Shown here: positions 9,358-18,224 of the stretch, in pieces
How positions within the stretch are numbered: the stretch's first letter is position 1
Layout: every line of letters starts with the position of its first letter
Assembly (NCBI GenBank): GCA_949290515.1
Contig: CASERZ010000008.1
Span: 1-64,000, forward strand
Reading direction: 5' to 3'
DNA from: an uncultured Christensenella sp.
GTDB taxonomy: Bacteria > Bacillota > Clostridia > Christensenellales > UBA3700
DNA: 64,000 nt
Translations under genes and position numbers: made by a program
Notes under the pieces: model-generated
What the model saw: the letters and a program-made list of their open reading frames with translations, nothing else
Told to the model about the DNA's origin: nothing
Databases searched by the model: none

Positions 9358-10470
9358 ATGAAAAAAGATTTGTCGGTAATGATAAAACCTGCTTCGAGTA
9401 TATGCAATATGCGTTGCAAATACTGCTTTTACCATTCCCTTGCCGATTCGAGAGAAGTATTCAGTTACGGTTTGATGAATAAAAATACGGCTAAAAACGT
9501 AATAGAAAAAGCAATAGATTTTTGCGATGGCGGCAGTGTGTGTTTTGCCTTTCAGGGAGGGGAACCTCTTTTTGCCGGTAAGGAGTATTTTGAGTTTTTC
9601 GTAAAGCACGCAGACTGGTATTCTCAAGGTAAGTGTAAACTGTATTATACTTTGCAGACCAACGGTACTTTGATAGACGACGAATGGGCGGGGTTTTTTG
9701 CGCGCAATAATTTTTTGCTGGGTGTAAGTCTTGACGGCGACACAGACGCTAACCGTTTCAGAAAAGACGCAGAGGGAAATTATACTTTTCCCAAAGTGCG
9801 CGCCGCGCTGGATATTCTCAAAAGATACAACGTGCAGTTCAATATCCTGACCGTAGCTACGGGGTATACTGCGGAGCATATCGAAAAGATATATTCTTAT
9901 CTTACGAGCGAGGGATTCAGACATCTCCAGTTTATACCTTGTCTTCGACCTTTTGAAGACAAGAGCGAAAGTCAGCTGTATATGACAACAGAGCAATACG
10001 GCGCGTTTATGATAAAGCTTTTTAATCTTTACGTCAAGGATTACGTGAAAGGAAATTACGTATCCGTAAGACAGCTTGACAATTACGTAAGGCTTTTTCT
10101 GGGGCAAAAAACTGAACAGTGCGGGGTAGAGGGACATTGTTGTCACCAATTCGTTATAGAATCAAACGGCAATGTCTATCCTTGCGATTTTTACTGCGTG
10201 GACGAGTGGCTTTTGGGTAATATAAATGACGCTAATCTTGACGAACTCGCGCAATGCGAGAGAGCCAAGGAGTTTATAAAAGAATCGCTTGTCATTCCCG
10301 ATAAGTGTAAAAAGTGTGCCTACTTCAGAGTGTGCAGAGCGGGCGGGTGCAAGCGTATGCGGGCAGACCGAGATTATTGCGAGGCGTACAGAAGATTTTT
10401 CGGTGCGTGTCTTCCTCTTTTCAGAGTTTTTCTTTCAGGGGAAAAGAGCGCGGACAGAAGCAACCGATAG
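9358..10470 (+). CDS. Anaerobic sulfatase-maturating radical SAM enzyme
   Basis: Converts the sulfatase active-site Cys (or Ser) to formylglycine. The radical-SAM cluster is C16-x3-C20-x2-C23 (ICNMRCKYCFY). The C-terminal SPASM/twitch region carries CGVEGHCC, YPCDFYC and a final CKKCAYFRVCRAGGCKR, matching the auxiliary Fe-S cluster pattern of anSMEs. Length is 370 aa, as expected. The frame is open upstream to 9229 inside the sulfatase gene, but family proteins start at MKKDLSVMIKPAS, so I chose 9358, 25 bp after the sulfatase stop. Its only evident partner is the sulfatase just upstream. Confidence 0.93.
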   Translation: MKKDLSVMIKPASSICNMRCKYCFYHSLADSREVFSYGLMNKNTAKNVIEKAIDFCDGGSVCFAFQGGEPLFAGKEYFEFFVKHADWYSQGKCKLYYTLQTNGTLIDDEWAGFFARNNFLLGVSLDGDTDANRFRKDAEGNYTFPKVRAALDILKRYNVQFNILTVATGYTAEHIEKIYSYLTSEGFRHLQFIPCLRPFEDKSESQLYMTTEQYGAFMIKLFNLYVKDYVKGNYVSVRQLDNYVRLFLGQKTEQCGVEGHCCHQFVIESNGNVYPCDFYCVDEWLLGNINDANLDELAQCERAKEFIKESLVIPDKCKKCAYFRVCRAGGCKRMRADRDYCEAYRRFFGACLPLFRVFLSGEKSADRSNR

Positions 10471-10530
10471 TTTAACGACTTAAAGCGGCAAAATTTTTCG
10501 CACACTTTACGCTTTGAATACGATATGATA

Positions 10531-10559
10531 TTGAAAAATATTATAATATATGTTATAAT
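10531..10559 (+). promoter_or_regulatory. Promoter giving a leaderless transcript
   Basis: TTGAAA (10531-10536), 17-bp spacer, TATAAT (10554-10559). The first ATG, at 10567, lies exactly where transcription should begin, and no ribosome-binding site exists between them. Confidence 0.75.
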
Positions 10560-10566
10560 ATAAGCT

Positions 10567-11931
10567 ATGAAACAAGAGTTAGACAGCGCGGTGTTGCCGA
10601 GGGATTTTCTCGAAGATATGCAATCCCTTCTCGGTGATGAATACGAGCAGTTTTTAGCGAGCTATTCCGACGAGAAAAAACAGGCTTTGAGAATAAATAC
10701 GCTCAAAAGCGATTACGATACGGTAAGAAAAGAATTTGCACTATCTCCCGTACCGTGGTGCAAAGACAGCTATTATTACGATGAAAACGAACGCCCCGGC
10801 AAAAGCGTTTTGCACGAAGGCGGTGCGTTTTATATACAGGAGCCTAGCGCGAGTGCGGTAGTCGAAAATCTCGGAGTAAAGGCGGGCGAAACAATACTCG
10901 ATTTGTGCGCCGCACCGGGAGGCAAGAGTACGCAGATTGCCGCAAAGATGCAGGGTAGCGGGGTGCTTGTAGCCAATGAGATAATACCTTCCAGAGCGAA
11001 GATTCTCTCTCAGAATATAGAAAGACTGGGAGTAAAAAATTGCATAGTTACTTGCGAAAGTCCTCAAAGGCTTGCCGAAAAATACGCGGGAGTGTTTGAC
11101 AGGATACTTGTAGATGCGCCTTGCTCGGGAGAGGGAATGTTCAGAAAAAATCCTCTTGCCGTAAGCGAATGGTCGCGGGATAATGTAAAAGCTTGCAAAA
11201 CGCGTCAGCTTGACATACTCGACTGCGCGGTAAAACTTCTTGCAAATGGCGGCAGGATAGTCTATTCGACTTGTACTTTCTCAAAAGAGGAAAACGAAGA
11301 AGTTATAGACGCATTTTTGACAAAGTACGAGGAATTCGAGGTATTGCCGTCGCAATATCAGTTTTCTCAAGGTTATCCGATAGAGGGAGGAGCGCACAAT
11401 GCGCAACTTGCTCGCACGTCGAGAATTTTTCCGCATAAACACGGGGGAGAAGGACACTTTTTTGCCGTTTTGCAAAAGAAAGGAGAAGCCGAAAAGGCGT
11501 ACTATCCCCGATACAAGGCTAAAGTCGATAAAAAGACGCTGGCTTTATACGGAGCGTGGGAGAGGGAAAATCTCAACGTACAATTCGAGGTAAACGCGCT
11601 ATTCGGGCAAAATCTATACTGCGTGCCTGAGAGTGCACCCGACTTTGACAGAATAAAGGTCGAAAGAGCGGGATTGTGCCTTGGTGAATTGAAAAAGGAC
11701 AGATTCGAGCCTGCGCACGCACTGGCAATGGCTTTAAACTCCGATGAGGTCAGGCGCGTTACGGAATTAAACGAGGAACAAGCCGCAAGATATCTTGCGG
11801 GAGAAGGCGTAGAAAGCGATGTCAAGGGATGGACGGTAATAACTTATAATGGCGTTTCTCTCGGCTGGGGCAAGGGCGACGGAAATTATATAAAAAATCA
11901 CTATCCCAAAGGATTGAGAAAGAGTATATGA
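10567..11931 (+). CDS. RsmF/NOL1-NOP2-Sun family RNA (cytosine-5) methyltransferase
   Basis: SAM-dependent m5C methyltransferase for rRNA or tRNA. The SAM site ILDLCAAPGGKSTQIA lies near residues 114-129. The motif IV catalytic loop VDAPCSGEGMF is near 181, and the motif VI Cys region STCTFSKEENEE near 234. The C-terminal third matches the RNA-binding extension seen in RsmF (YebU). Length is 454 aa. The ATG coincides with the predicted transcription start, so translation may be leaderless. It overlaps the following dehydrogenase by 4 bp (ATGA). RsmF is the closest named relative, but the exact target is not determinable. Confidence 0.9.
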   Translation: MKQELDSAVLPRDFLEDMQSLLGDEYEQFLASYSDEKKQALRINTLKSDYDTVRKEFALSPVPWCKDSYYYDENERPGKSVLHEGGAFYIQEPSASAVVENLGVKAGETILDLCAAPGGKSTQIAAKMQGSGVLVANEIIPSRAKILSQNIERLGVKNCIVTCESPQRLAEKYAGVFDRILVDAPCSGEGMFRKNPLAVSEWSRDNVKACKTRQLDILDCAVKLLANGGRIVYSTCTFSKEENEEVIDAFLTKYEEFEVLPSQYQFSQGYPIEGGAHNAQLARTSRIFPHKHGGEGHFFAVLQKKGEAEKAYYPRYKAKVDKKTLALYGAWERENLNVQFEVNALFGQNLYCVPESAPDFDRIKVERAGLCLGELKKDRFEPAHALAMALNSDEVRRVTELNEEQAARYLAGEGVESDVKGWTVITYNGVSLGWGKGDGNYIKNHYPKGLRKSI

Positions 11932-12875
11932 AGATAGTTGTGCTTGACGGATATACCACAACCGGCGAAGATTTGAACTGGAGCGAATTTGAGAAACTCG
12001 GGGATTTCGTATATTACGATCGTACAGCGCCCGACGAGGTAATTGCACGCGCAAAGGACGCGGACATAGTTATCGACAACAAAGTTTTGCTGGGCAGAGA
12101 CGTACTCGAAAAACTTCCCAATCTCAAGTATATCGGTCTCTTGTCTACGGGCTTTAACGTCGTGGATATCGACTATGCGAGAGAAAGAAGTATACCTGTA
12201 TGCAATATTCCCGATTATTCGAGCAAATCGGTTGCGCAGCTTACGTTTGCGCTGATACTCGAGCTTGCTATGGGCGTAGGCGCGCACAGCCGTTCGGTAG
12301 CCGACGGGGCGTGGACGAGAAACGAGGATTTTTGTTACAGAGTACAGGACATAGTTGAGCTGGACGGCAAGACTTTAGGACTTGTAGGCTACGGCAATAT
12401 CGCAAAGCAAGTGGAAAAAATAGCCAAAGCCGTAGGAATGAACGTTATTGCCTACAAGCGCAGTAACAGTCAGGACGATAACGCAAATATCGTCAGCCTT
12501 GACGAACTGTATGCGAACAGCGACATAATAAGTCTTCATTGTCCTATCAACAAAGACAGCGAAAAGATGATTAATTCCGACAGTATAGCCCGAATGAAAG
12601 ACGGGATATGGATAATAAATACCGCGCGCGGCGGAATAGTGGACGAAAAGGCGGTAAGACAAGGTCTTGACAGCGGTAAGATAGGCGGATACGGAGCGGA
12701 CGTGCTTTCAAAAGAACCGCCCAACGCGTCAAATCCTCTTTTAGGTGCGCCGAGGTGCTATATCACACCGCATATAGCGTGGGCGTCGAGAGAAGCGAGG
12801 GGAAGACTTATGAAAATCGCGCTCGACAATCTCAAAGGCTTTTTGTCGGGTAAAATGCAAAACAGAGTTTGTTGA
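11928..12875 (+). CDS. D-2-hydroxyacid dehydrogenase (glycerate dehydrogenase-like)
   Basis: NAD(P)-dependent reduction of a 2-keto acid such as hydroxypyruvate. The 315-aa protein has an N-terminal substrate domain, the Rossmann motif LGLVGYGNIAKQVEKIAKA near 149-166, the family signature INTARGGIVDEKAV near 224 with its Arg, and a C-terminal catalytic His region (YITPHIAWAS). It looks most like HprA-type glycerate dehydrogenases, since the SerA ACT domain is absent. The start overlaps the upstream methyltransferase stop by 4 bp, a coupled arrangement. Physiological substrate is inferred only. Confidence 0.9.
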   Translation: MKIVVLDGYTTTGEDLNWSEFEKLGDFVYYDRTAPDEVIARAKDADIVIDNKVLLGRDVLEKLPNLKYIGLLSTGFNVVDIDYARERSIPVCNIPDYSSKSVAQLTFALILELAMGVGAHSRSVADGAWTRNEDFCYRVQDIVELDGKTLGLVGYGNIAKQVEKIAKAVGMNVIAYKRSNSQDDNANIVSLDELYANSDIISLHCPINKDSEKMINSDSIARMKDGIWIINTARGGIVDEKAVRQGLDSGKIGGYGADVLSKEPPNASNPLLGAPRCYITPHIAWASREARGRLMKIALDNLKGFLSGKMQNRVC

Positions 12876-13005
12876 GGTCTTATCATTCTTCGGAGCTGAG
12901 AAAACGCAACAGAAAAACACACCGCACTTAAACAGTCAAACCGAAATAAGCGAACGTGTATAAATATATAAAGTTTGAGGTCGTAAAAGACAGAGAGGTA
13001 GGATA

Positions 13006-14193
13006 ATGATTGCTGACAGAATGAAAGTTATGTTGGGAGCAAGTTCGGCTATCAGAGCTATGTTCGAGGAGGGCAAAAGACTTGCCAAGATATACGGCAA
13101 GGAAAACGTATACGATTTTTCGCTGGGAAATCCCAGCGTGCCTGCTCCTCAAAAGGTCAAAGAGGCTTTTATTGACGTAATCGAGCATACCGACGATATT
13201 ACATTGCACGGCTATATGAACAACAGCGGTTTCGAGAGCGTAAGAGAGAGTATTGCCGAGAGTATCAACAAAAAATTCGGCACGGCTTTTTCTTGCAAAA
13301 ACATAGTTATGACGGTAGGCGCGGCGGGAGGTCTCAACGTTGTTTTGAGAGCGATACTCAATCCCGACGACGAAGTGGTAATGATTGCGCCGTTTTTCGG
13401 CGAATATCTCAACTATGTTGCCAACTCTTTCGGCAAAAGCGTAATCGTGCCGCCTAATCCTCCTACTTTTCAACCCGATTTGGAGGCGTTTGAAAAGGCT
13501 TTGACAAACAGGACGAAAGCTGTAATAATCAATACGCCAAACAACCCTACAGGTGTGGTGTACAGCGAAGAAACGCTAAAAAAGCTTGCCGAGATTCTCG
13601 ACAAAAAGAGCAAGGAAAACAAACAGGCGATATACATGATATCCGACGAGCCTTACAGAGAGCTTGCTTATGACGGAGTCGAAGTACCCTACGTAACCAA
13701 GTACTATGCTAATACGATTGTGGGGTATTCGTATTCAAAGTCGCTTTCTCTTCCCGGTGAAAGAATAGGTTATCTTGTCATACCCGACGAAGCGGAAGAC
13801 TTTGAAAATCTCGTATCGGCGTGCAACGTAGCAACGAGAATACTCGGGTTTGTCAACGCGCCTTCGCTTCAGCAACTCGTCATCCAAAAGTGTCTTGACG
13901 AAACGTCGGATATATCCGTATACGACAAAAACAGAGAGCTTTTGTACAACTCACTTACGGAATACGGATTCGAGTGCATAAAACCTCAGGGGGCCTTTTA
14001 TCTTTTCGTCAAATGTCCTATAGACGAAAAGCAGTTTGTAGAAAAGGCTAAGCAGTTGAGACTTTTGCTTGTAGGCGGAAAGAGTTTTGCCTGCGAGGGA
14101 TACGTAAGACTTGCTTATTGCGTAAGCTACGATACTATCGTCAACAGTCTGCCGCAATTCAGACAGCTGGCAAAGGAAACTCTGAATAAGTGA
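13006..14193 (+). CDS. Pyridoxal phosphate-dependent aminotransferase, class I
   Basis: Fold-type I aminotransferase of 395 aa. The PLP lysine is K245 in SYSKSLSLPGERIGYL. Substrate and cofactor motifs include NNPTGVVYS near 178 and SDEPYRELAYD near 210. It belongs to the AspB-like subfamily that uses aspartate or similar amino acids, and precise specificity cannot be read from sequence. AGAGAGGTAGGA precedes the ATG. It lies 130 bp after the hydroxyacid dehydrogenase; with a 2-hydroxyacid dehydrogenase and a transaminase together, serine/glycerate or keto-acid interconversion is possible but unproven. Confidence 0.9.
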   Translation: MIADRMKVMLGASSAIRAMFEEGKRLAKIYGKENVYDFSLGNPSVPAPQKVKEAFIDVIEHTDDITLHGYMNNSGFESVRESIAESINKKFGTAFSCKNIVMTVGAAGGLNVVLRAILNPDDEVVMIAPFFGEYLNYVANSFGKSVIVPPNPPTFQPDLEAFEKALTNRTKAVIINTPNNPTGVVYSEETLKKLAEILDKKSKENKQAIYMISDEPYRELAYDGVEVPYVTKYYANTIVGYSYSKSLSLPGERIGYLVIPDEAEDFENLVSACNVATRILGFVNAPSLQQLVIQKCLDETSDISVYDKNRELLYNSLTEYGFECIKPQGAFYLFVKCPIDEKQFVEKAKQLRLLLVGGKSFACEGYVRLAYCVSYDTIVNSLPQFRQLAKETLNK

Positions 14194-14277
14194 CGCGTTG
14201 TAATTGAGTATATATGCGCATCGTTAAATCGGTGACGAACAAATATTTAAACAAATATAAAGGAGCAATAAAACGGT

Positions 14278-15153
14278 ATGAGTAAAATTGCAGACAAATA
14301 TCTTGCTATAGAGATAGATGATAAGGGAAGTACTCTCAAGAGCTTTTTCGATAAGGCTTCGGGTAAAGAGCTTTTGTGGCAGGGCGACGAAAAGAGCTGG
14401 ACGGGACAGGACGTAACGATTTTTCCTTTTGTAGCAAGACAGAAGGACGAAAAGTATTGCGTTGACGGCAAGGAGTATCATATGCCTTTGCACGGACTTT
14501 GTTGCGACTACGAATTCGATATCGTGGAAAAGACGGATACGAAAGTAGTACACAGATTTTTGTGGGACGAGAAGAGTTATGCGCTCTATCCCTATAAATT
14601 CGACTTGTACGTAACACACGAGATTAAAGACGGAAAATATATCAAATCTATGCTTGTCAAAAACGTCGATGACAAGGATATGTATTTTATGCTCGGCGGA
14701 CATCCCGCTATCGCAATGGATAAGGCAGAGGGCAGCGTGTGCGATACATCGGGTCACTATATTCAGTTTCCCCGCGAGATAAGACCCAATCTCTACAGGC
14801 TCAACGAAACGGGACATTTTATTCTGCACAAAGAGGGCTTTGCGTCTTTCGACAGACTTTACTGCGACAAGAAGATACTCGAGAAGTACAAGACGCTTAT
14901 ATTCACTGACGAAAAATTCGACTCTCTCGAAGTAGTTCGTACTGACGGAATAAGGGTTGCATTCGAACTCAACGAGCCCCCCGTACTCGCTTTCTGGTCG
15001 GACGAAACTTACGGCGAATACTGGTGCGTAGAGCCTTGGTACGGCGTACCCGATATGCTCGAGCCGGTAAGAGAAATCAGATACAAAGAAAAGATAAACA
15101 AGTTGGAAGCAGGCAAATCTTTCAGTTACGCCTTCACTATGCAGGTTAAATAA
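14278..15153 (+). CDS. Aldose 1-epimerase family protein
   Basis: Member of the galactose-mutarotase-like family (LacX/YeaD-type), which interconverts alpha and beta anomers of sugars. The 291-aa protein shows LEIDDKGSTLKSF-type N-terminal strands, the HGL region near residues 66-68 (MPLHGLCCDYEF), GGHPA near 140 and the C-terminal CVEPWYGVPDM. No secretion signal. AAAGGAG lies 11 nt before the ATG. It stands just ahead of the sialidase, so acting on a sugar released with sialic acid is reasonable, but no specific substrate is shown. Confidence 0.85.
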   Translation: MSKIADKYLAIEIDDKGSTLKSFFDKASGKELLWQGDEKSWTGQDVTIFPFVARQKDEKYCVDGKEYHMPLHGLCCDYEFDIVEKTDTKVVHRFLWDEKSYALYPYKFDLYVTHEIKDGKYIKSMLVKNVDDKDMYFMLGGHPAIAMDKAEGSVCDTSGHYIQFPREIRPNLYRLNETGHFILHKEGFASFDRLYCDKKILEKYKTLIFTDEKFDSLEVVRTDGIRVAFELNEPPVLAFWSDETYGEYWCVEPWYGVPDMLEPVREIRYKEKINKLEAGKSFSYAFTMQVK

Positions 15154-15213
15154 TAAACAGCCAACAACCGCTTATAGCGGAAAATAAACAACGCGACTAT
15201 TCAGGAGGACAAT

Positions 15214-16524
15214 ATGGCGCTTAATGTACAAACCGTGTTCGCAAGACAATTCGGAAGAGCGGACAATTACAGAATACCGTCCGTAATAAGGACAAAGGCA
15301 GGCACTTTGGTTGCCGCTGCCGACGAAAGATTTTTCACCGCGAGGGACAACCCCAACCGTATCGACAAAGTCGTAAGACGTTCGACGGACAACGGCGAAA
15401 CGTGGGGCGAGCAGATTGTAGTATGCGAGGAAGTAGGCGAGTCCAAAAACGACGGCTCGGCTGCAATCGACCCTTGTATGCTCTATGACGAGAGTACCAA
15501 TACCATACATATGATATACTCTCACACTCCTTCGGGGATAGGCATTCTCAACAGCAAAAAAGGTACGGGACAAGACAAGGACGGCAATCTGTATCTTTTC
15601 GAGGGTAAGAAGAGATATACTCTCAAAAACGGTAAAGTCTACTATGACGGACTTGAAGATAAGGATTACAAGGTGACCGACACAGGAGAAATATTCTTCA
15701 AGGGTGCATACGCGGGCAACTACAAGCTCAATATGGGAAAACTCAAAGAGCTTGCTACGTCGTATCTCTATATTACTTCGAGTAGCGACGACGGTCTTAC
15801 GTGGACAAAGCCCGTCAATCTCAACTATCAGGTAAAGGAAGAGTATATGTCCTTTATAGGCGCAGGCCCCGGAGTGGGTATAGTCGTAAAAGAGGGTAAG
15901 TACAAAGGAAGACTTATATTCCCTATATACTATAACACAAAGCAGACTTTTGCCGTGCTTATGTTGTCCAACGCAATCATCTACAGCGACGACCACGGCA
16001 AGACGTGGCACAGAGGACTTTCTCCCAACCAGACGAGAAAGAACGGCATTTTCCCTATAAACCACAAATTCCTTATGCCTACGGATATGATTACCGAAAG
16101 TCAGCTTATCGAGTGCGAGGGCGGATTGCTCAAACTCTTTATGCGCAATCACTCTCCCAAAAAGCTTATCGCTACGGCAATCAGCGAGGACGGCGGCGTA
16201 ACGTGGAAGAATTATAAGCATCACAAACAGCTCCCTCAGTGTATATGCCAGTGTTGCGTAATCAACGGAGAGGACAACGGCAAACCTGTTACGATATTCC
16301 TCAACGCGGCAGACAAGAGCGCAAGACGCAACGGCGTAATTCGTCTTTCTTACGATTACGGTGAGACTTTCGAGTATTCAAAACTCATAAAAGAGGGCGA
16401 ATTCGTATACAGCTGTATGGTATGGCTGGGTAATGGCGAAATAGGCGTGCTGTACGAAGAGAATACAAAACACGAAGAGATACAGTTTGTCAAAGTATCG
16501 CTTGATTATATCAAACAAAAGTAA
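15214..16524 (+). CDS. Exo-alpha-sialidase (GH33), apparently cytoplasmic
   Basis: Releases terminal sialic acids. The arginine-triad FRIP-type motif is YRIPSV at 19-24, and five Asp-box repeats are visible: STDNGETW (57-64), SSDDGLTW, YSDDHGKTW, SEDGGVTW and a degenerate SYDYGETF. The segment ESQLIECEGGLLKLFMRNH carries the catalytic Glu and a triad Arg. An insert of about 75 residues lies between the first two boxes, as in other GH33 enzymes. There is no signal peptide or anchor, so it should be intracellular and act on imported oligosaccharides, like the small clostridial sialidase. AGGAGG precedes the ATG. nanEKA follow from 16639. Confidence 0.92.
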   Translation: MALNVQTVFARQFGRADNYRIPSVIRTKAGTLVAAADERFFTARDNPNRIDKVVRRSTDNGETWGEQIVVCEEVGESKNDGSAAIDPCMLYDESTNTIHMIYSHTPSGIGILNSKKGTGQDKDGNLYLFEGKKRYTLKNGKVYYDGLEDKDYKVTDTGEIFFKGAYAGNYKLNMGKLKELATSYLYITSSSDDGLTWTKPVNLNYQVKEEYMSFIGAGPGVGIVVKEGKYKGRLIFPIYYNTKQTFAVLMLSNAIIYSDDHGKTWHRGLSPNQTRKNGIFPINHKFLMPTDMITESQLIECEGGLLKLFMRNHSPKKLIATAISEDGGVTWKNYKHHKQLPQCICQCCVINGEDNGKPVTIFLNAADKSARRNGVIRLSYDYGETFEYSKLIKEGEFVYSCMVWLGNGEIGVLYEENTKHEEIQFVKVSLDYIKQK

Positions 16525-16547
16525 TTAATAATTACAAACGATTTTGC

Positions 16548-16609
16548 TTGATTATCTCTAGCTAAAGTAATATAATTTGACAGGCTGATAAAGTCACCGT
16601 GAAACGGTG
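16548..16609 (+). promoter_or_regulatory. nanEKA promoter and leader hairpin
   Basis: TTGATT (16548-16553), 17-bp spacer, TATAAT (16571-16576). Just after the likely start is an inverted repeat CACCGT-GAA-ACGGTG (16595-16609). It could be an operator for a sugar-responsive repressor or a leader hairpin; no regulator gene lies nearby. GAGGTG at 16627-16632 is the ribosome site of nanE. Confidence 0.6.
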
Positions 16610-16638
16610 GCAGAATAAATAACAGCGAGGTGTACAAT

Positions 16639-17316
16639 ATGGCAAATCTCAAGAGAGGACTTATCGTTTCGTGTCAGGCTGTAAAAGGCGAGCCTCTTTA
16701 CGGACTGGGAATTATGAAGTATATGGCAAGAGCAGCCGTACAGGGCGGAGCGGTAGGCATAAGAGCCAATTACGTGAGTGACATCAATGACATCAAGAGC
16801 GAAGTTGACGTACCCGTGATAGGTATCATCAAAGCCGAATACGAGGGTAGCGACGTATATATCACTCCCACCCTCAAAGAGGTCAAGGAACTTTTGACTA
16901 CAGGTTGCGAAGTTATCGCGCTCGACGCTACTACGAGAGAAAGACCCGAAGGAGCAAAGCTCGAAGACCTTGTAAAGTACATAAGAGAAAACGCTCCTCA
17001 AGTGGAAATTATGGCAGACTGTTCGGACTTCGAAGAGGCAAAGAGAGCGCACGAGTTGGGATTTGACTATATCGGCTCAACTATGAGAGGATATACCCCT
17101 TATACCAAAGGTACGGTGCTTCCCGATTACGAGTTTTTGACAAAACTCGTCAAGACCTTCCCCGATACGAAGATAATCGCTGAGGGAGGTATCTGGGAGA
17201 GAGACCAACTTGCGAAGGTGTGCGAGTGCGGAGTTTACGCAGTCGTTATAGGAAGCTCAATCACACGTCCTATGGACATTACGAAGAGATTTGTCGGGGC
17301 GTTGAAATTATGCTGA
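16639..17316 (+). CDS. nanE: N-acetylmannosamine-6-phosphate 2-epimerase
   Basis: Converts ManNAc-6-P to GlcNAc-6-P in sialic acid catabolism. It is a TIM barrel of 225 aa with the NanE landmarks SCQAVKGEPLYG, GAVGIRAN, VPVIGIIKAEY, EVIALDATTRERP, and the phosphate loop IIAEGGIW followed by VIGSSITRP. A GTG-initiated extension to 16630 is possible, but the ATG at 16639 follows GAGGTG at 6 nt and matches family starts. It overlaps nanK by 7 bp, indicating coupling. Confidence 0.95.
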   Translation: MANLKRGLIVSCQAVKGEPLYGLGIMKYMARAAVQGGAVGIRANYVSDINDIKSEVDVPVIGIIKAEYEGSDVYITPTLKEVKELLTTGCEVIALDATTRERPEGAKLEDLVKYIRENAPQVEIMADCSDFEEAKRAHELGFDYIGSTMRGYTPYTKGTVLPDYEFLTKLVKTFPDTKIIAEGGIWERDQLAKVCECGVYAVVIGSSITRPMDITKRFVGALKLC

Positions 17317-18194
17317 CGATAGGCGTGGACGTAGGCGGTACCAGCATAAAAAGCGCGCTCATAGAAGTAGGCGACCCTAAAAACGTCGACAGTTACGAGA
17401 TACTCAAATTCTTTTCGTTGCCGACAGAGGCATTGAAGGGAAGAGATGCAATCGTGGACAATATCGTAAGGTCGATTACGCAATTCGGCTGTCTTGACGA
17501 GTGCGAGGCGGTTAGCGTGGCAAGTGCGGGTACGATTGACTGGGACAGCGGAAAGGTTACGTTTGCCACTCAGGCTTTGCCGGGATTTACCGGACTGGAA
17601 CTTTCTAAGACGCTGTCTGAAAAACTGGGCAGAAGAGTTGTAGCGATAAACGACGCAGTAGGCGCGCTGATAGGTGAAGGAATGCTCGGAGCGGGCAAGA
17701 AGTACGGTAGCGTAATGATGTTTACTCTGGGTACAGGTTTGGGAGCTTCTTTCCTTAAGGATAAAAAACTTGACGCTCAATCGGTTGTCGATACCAGACT
17801 GGGGCATCTTTGTCTTTATGAAAACGGCAGAGATTGTCTTTGCGGTAAAAAAGGTTGTGCAGAGGCATACGTTTCTGCGACGGCACTCAAAAAGTACGGC
17901 AACGAAAATCTATATCATCTCTTTAAAGCTACCGATGCTGTGCAAAGAAAAGTGATGACTGATTTTTATAAAAATCTTACGAAGGTTGCACTCAAATCCG
18001 TCGAATTGTACAAGCCCGATTTGATTATAGTGGGCGGCGGGGTAATCGAGCTTGCCGAATACTGGTGGCAAAGCTTTTTGAAAGAGTACAAGTCCAACTG
18101 TAATACGCCTGTTGCCTGTGCCAGCTTAGGCAATAAAGCGGGAGTGCTAGGAAGCGTATACGCTATGCTCAACGGCACGTTTAACCAACAATAA
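17310..18194 (+). CDS. nanK: N-acetylmannosamine kinase (ROK family)
   Basis: Phosphorylates ManNAc to ManNAc-6-P. The ATP-binding start is IGVDVGGTSIKSALIE, with a second glycine loop MFTLGTGLGASF. The ROK zinc motif is CLCGKKGC with Cys176, Cys178 and Cys183, followed by AEAYVSA. The 294-aa length fits. ROK kinases differ in substrate, but position between nanE and nanA makes ManNAc the likely one. The start at 17310 lies inside the last codons of nanE (7-bp overlap); the longer open frame from 17220 has no support. Confidence 0.92.
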   Translation: MLTIGVDVGGTSIKSALIEVGDPKNVDSYEILKFFSLPTEALKGRDAIVDNIVRSITQFGCLDECEAVSVASAGTIDWDSGKVTFATQALPGFTGLELSKTLSEKLGRRVVAINDAVGALIGEGMLGAGKKYGSVMMFTLGTGLGASFLKDKKLDAQSVVDTRLGHLCLYENGRDCLCGKKGCAEAYVSATALKKYGNENLYHLFKATDAVQRKVMTDFYKNLTKVALKSVELYKPDLIIVGGGVIELAEYWWQSFLKEYKSNCNTPVACASLGNKAGVLGSVYAMLNGTFNQQ

Positions 18195-18224
18195 AAACAA
18201 TATTAACCAAGCGAGGTAATAATT

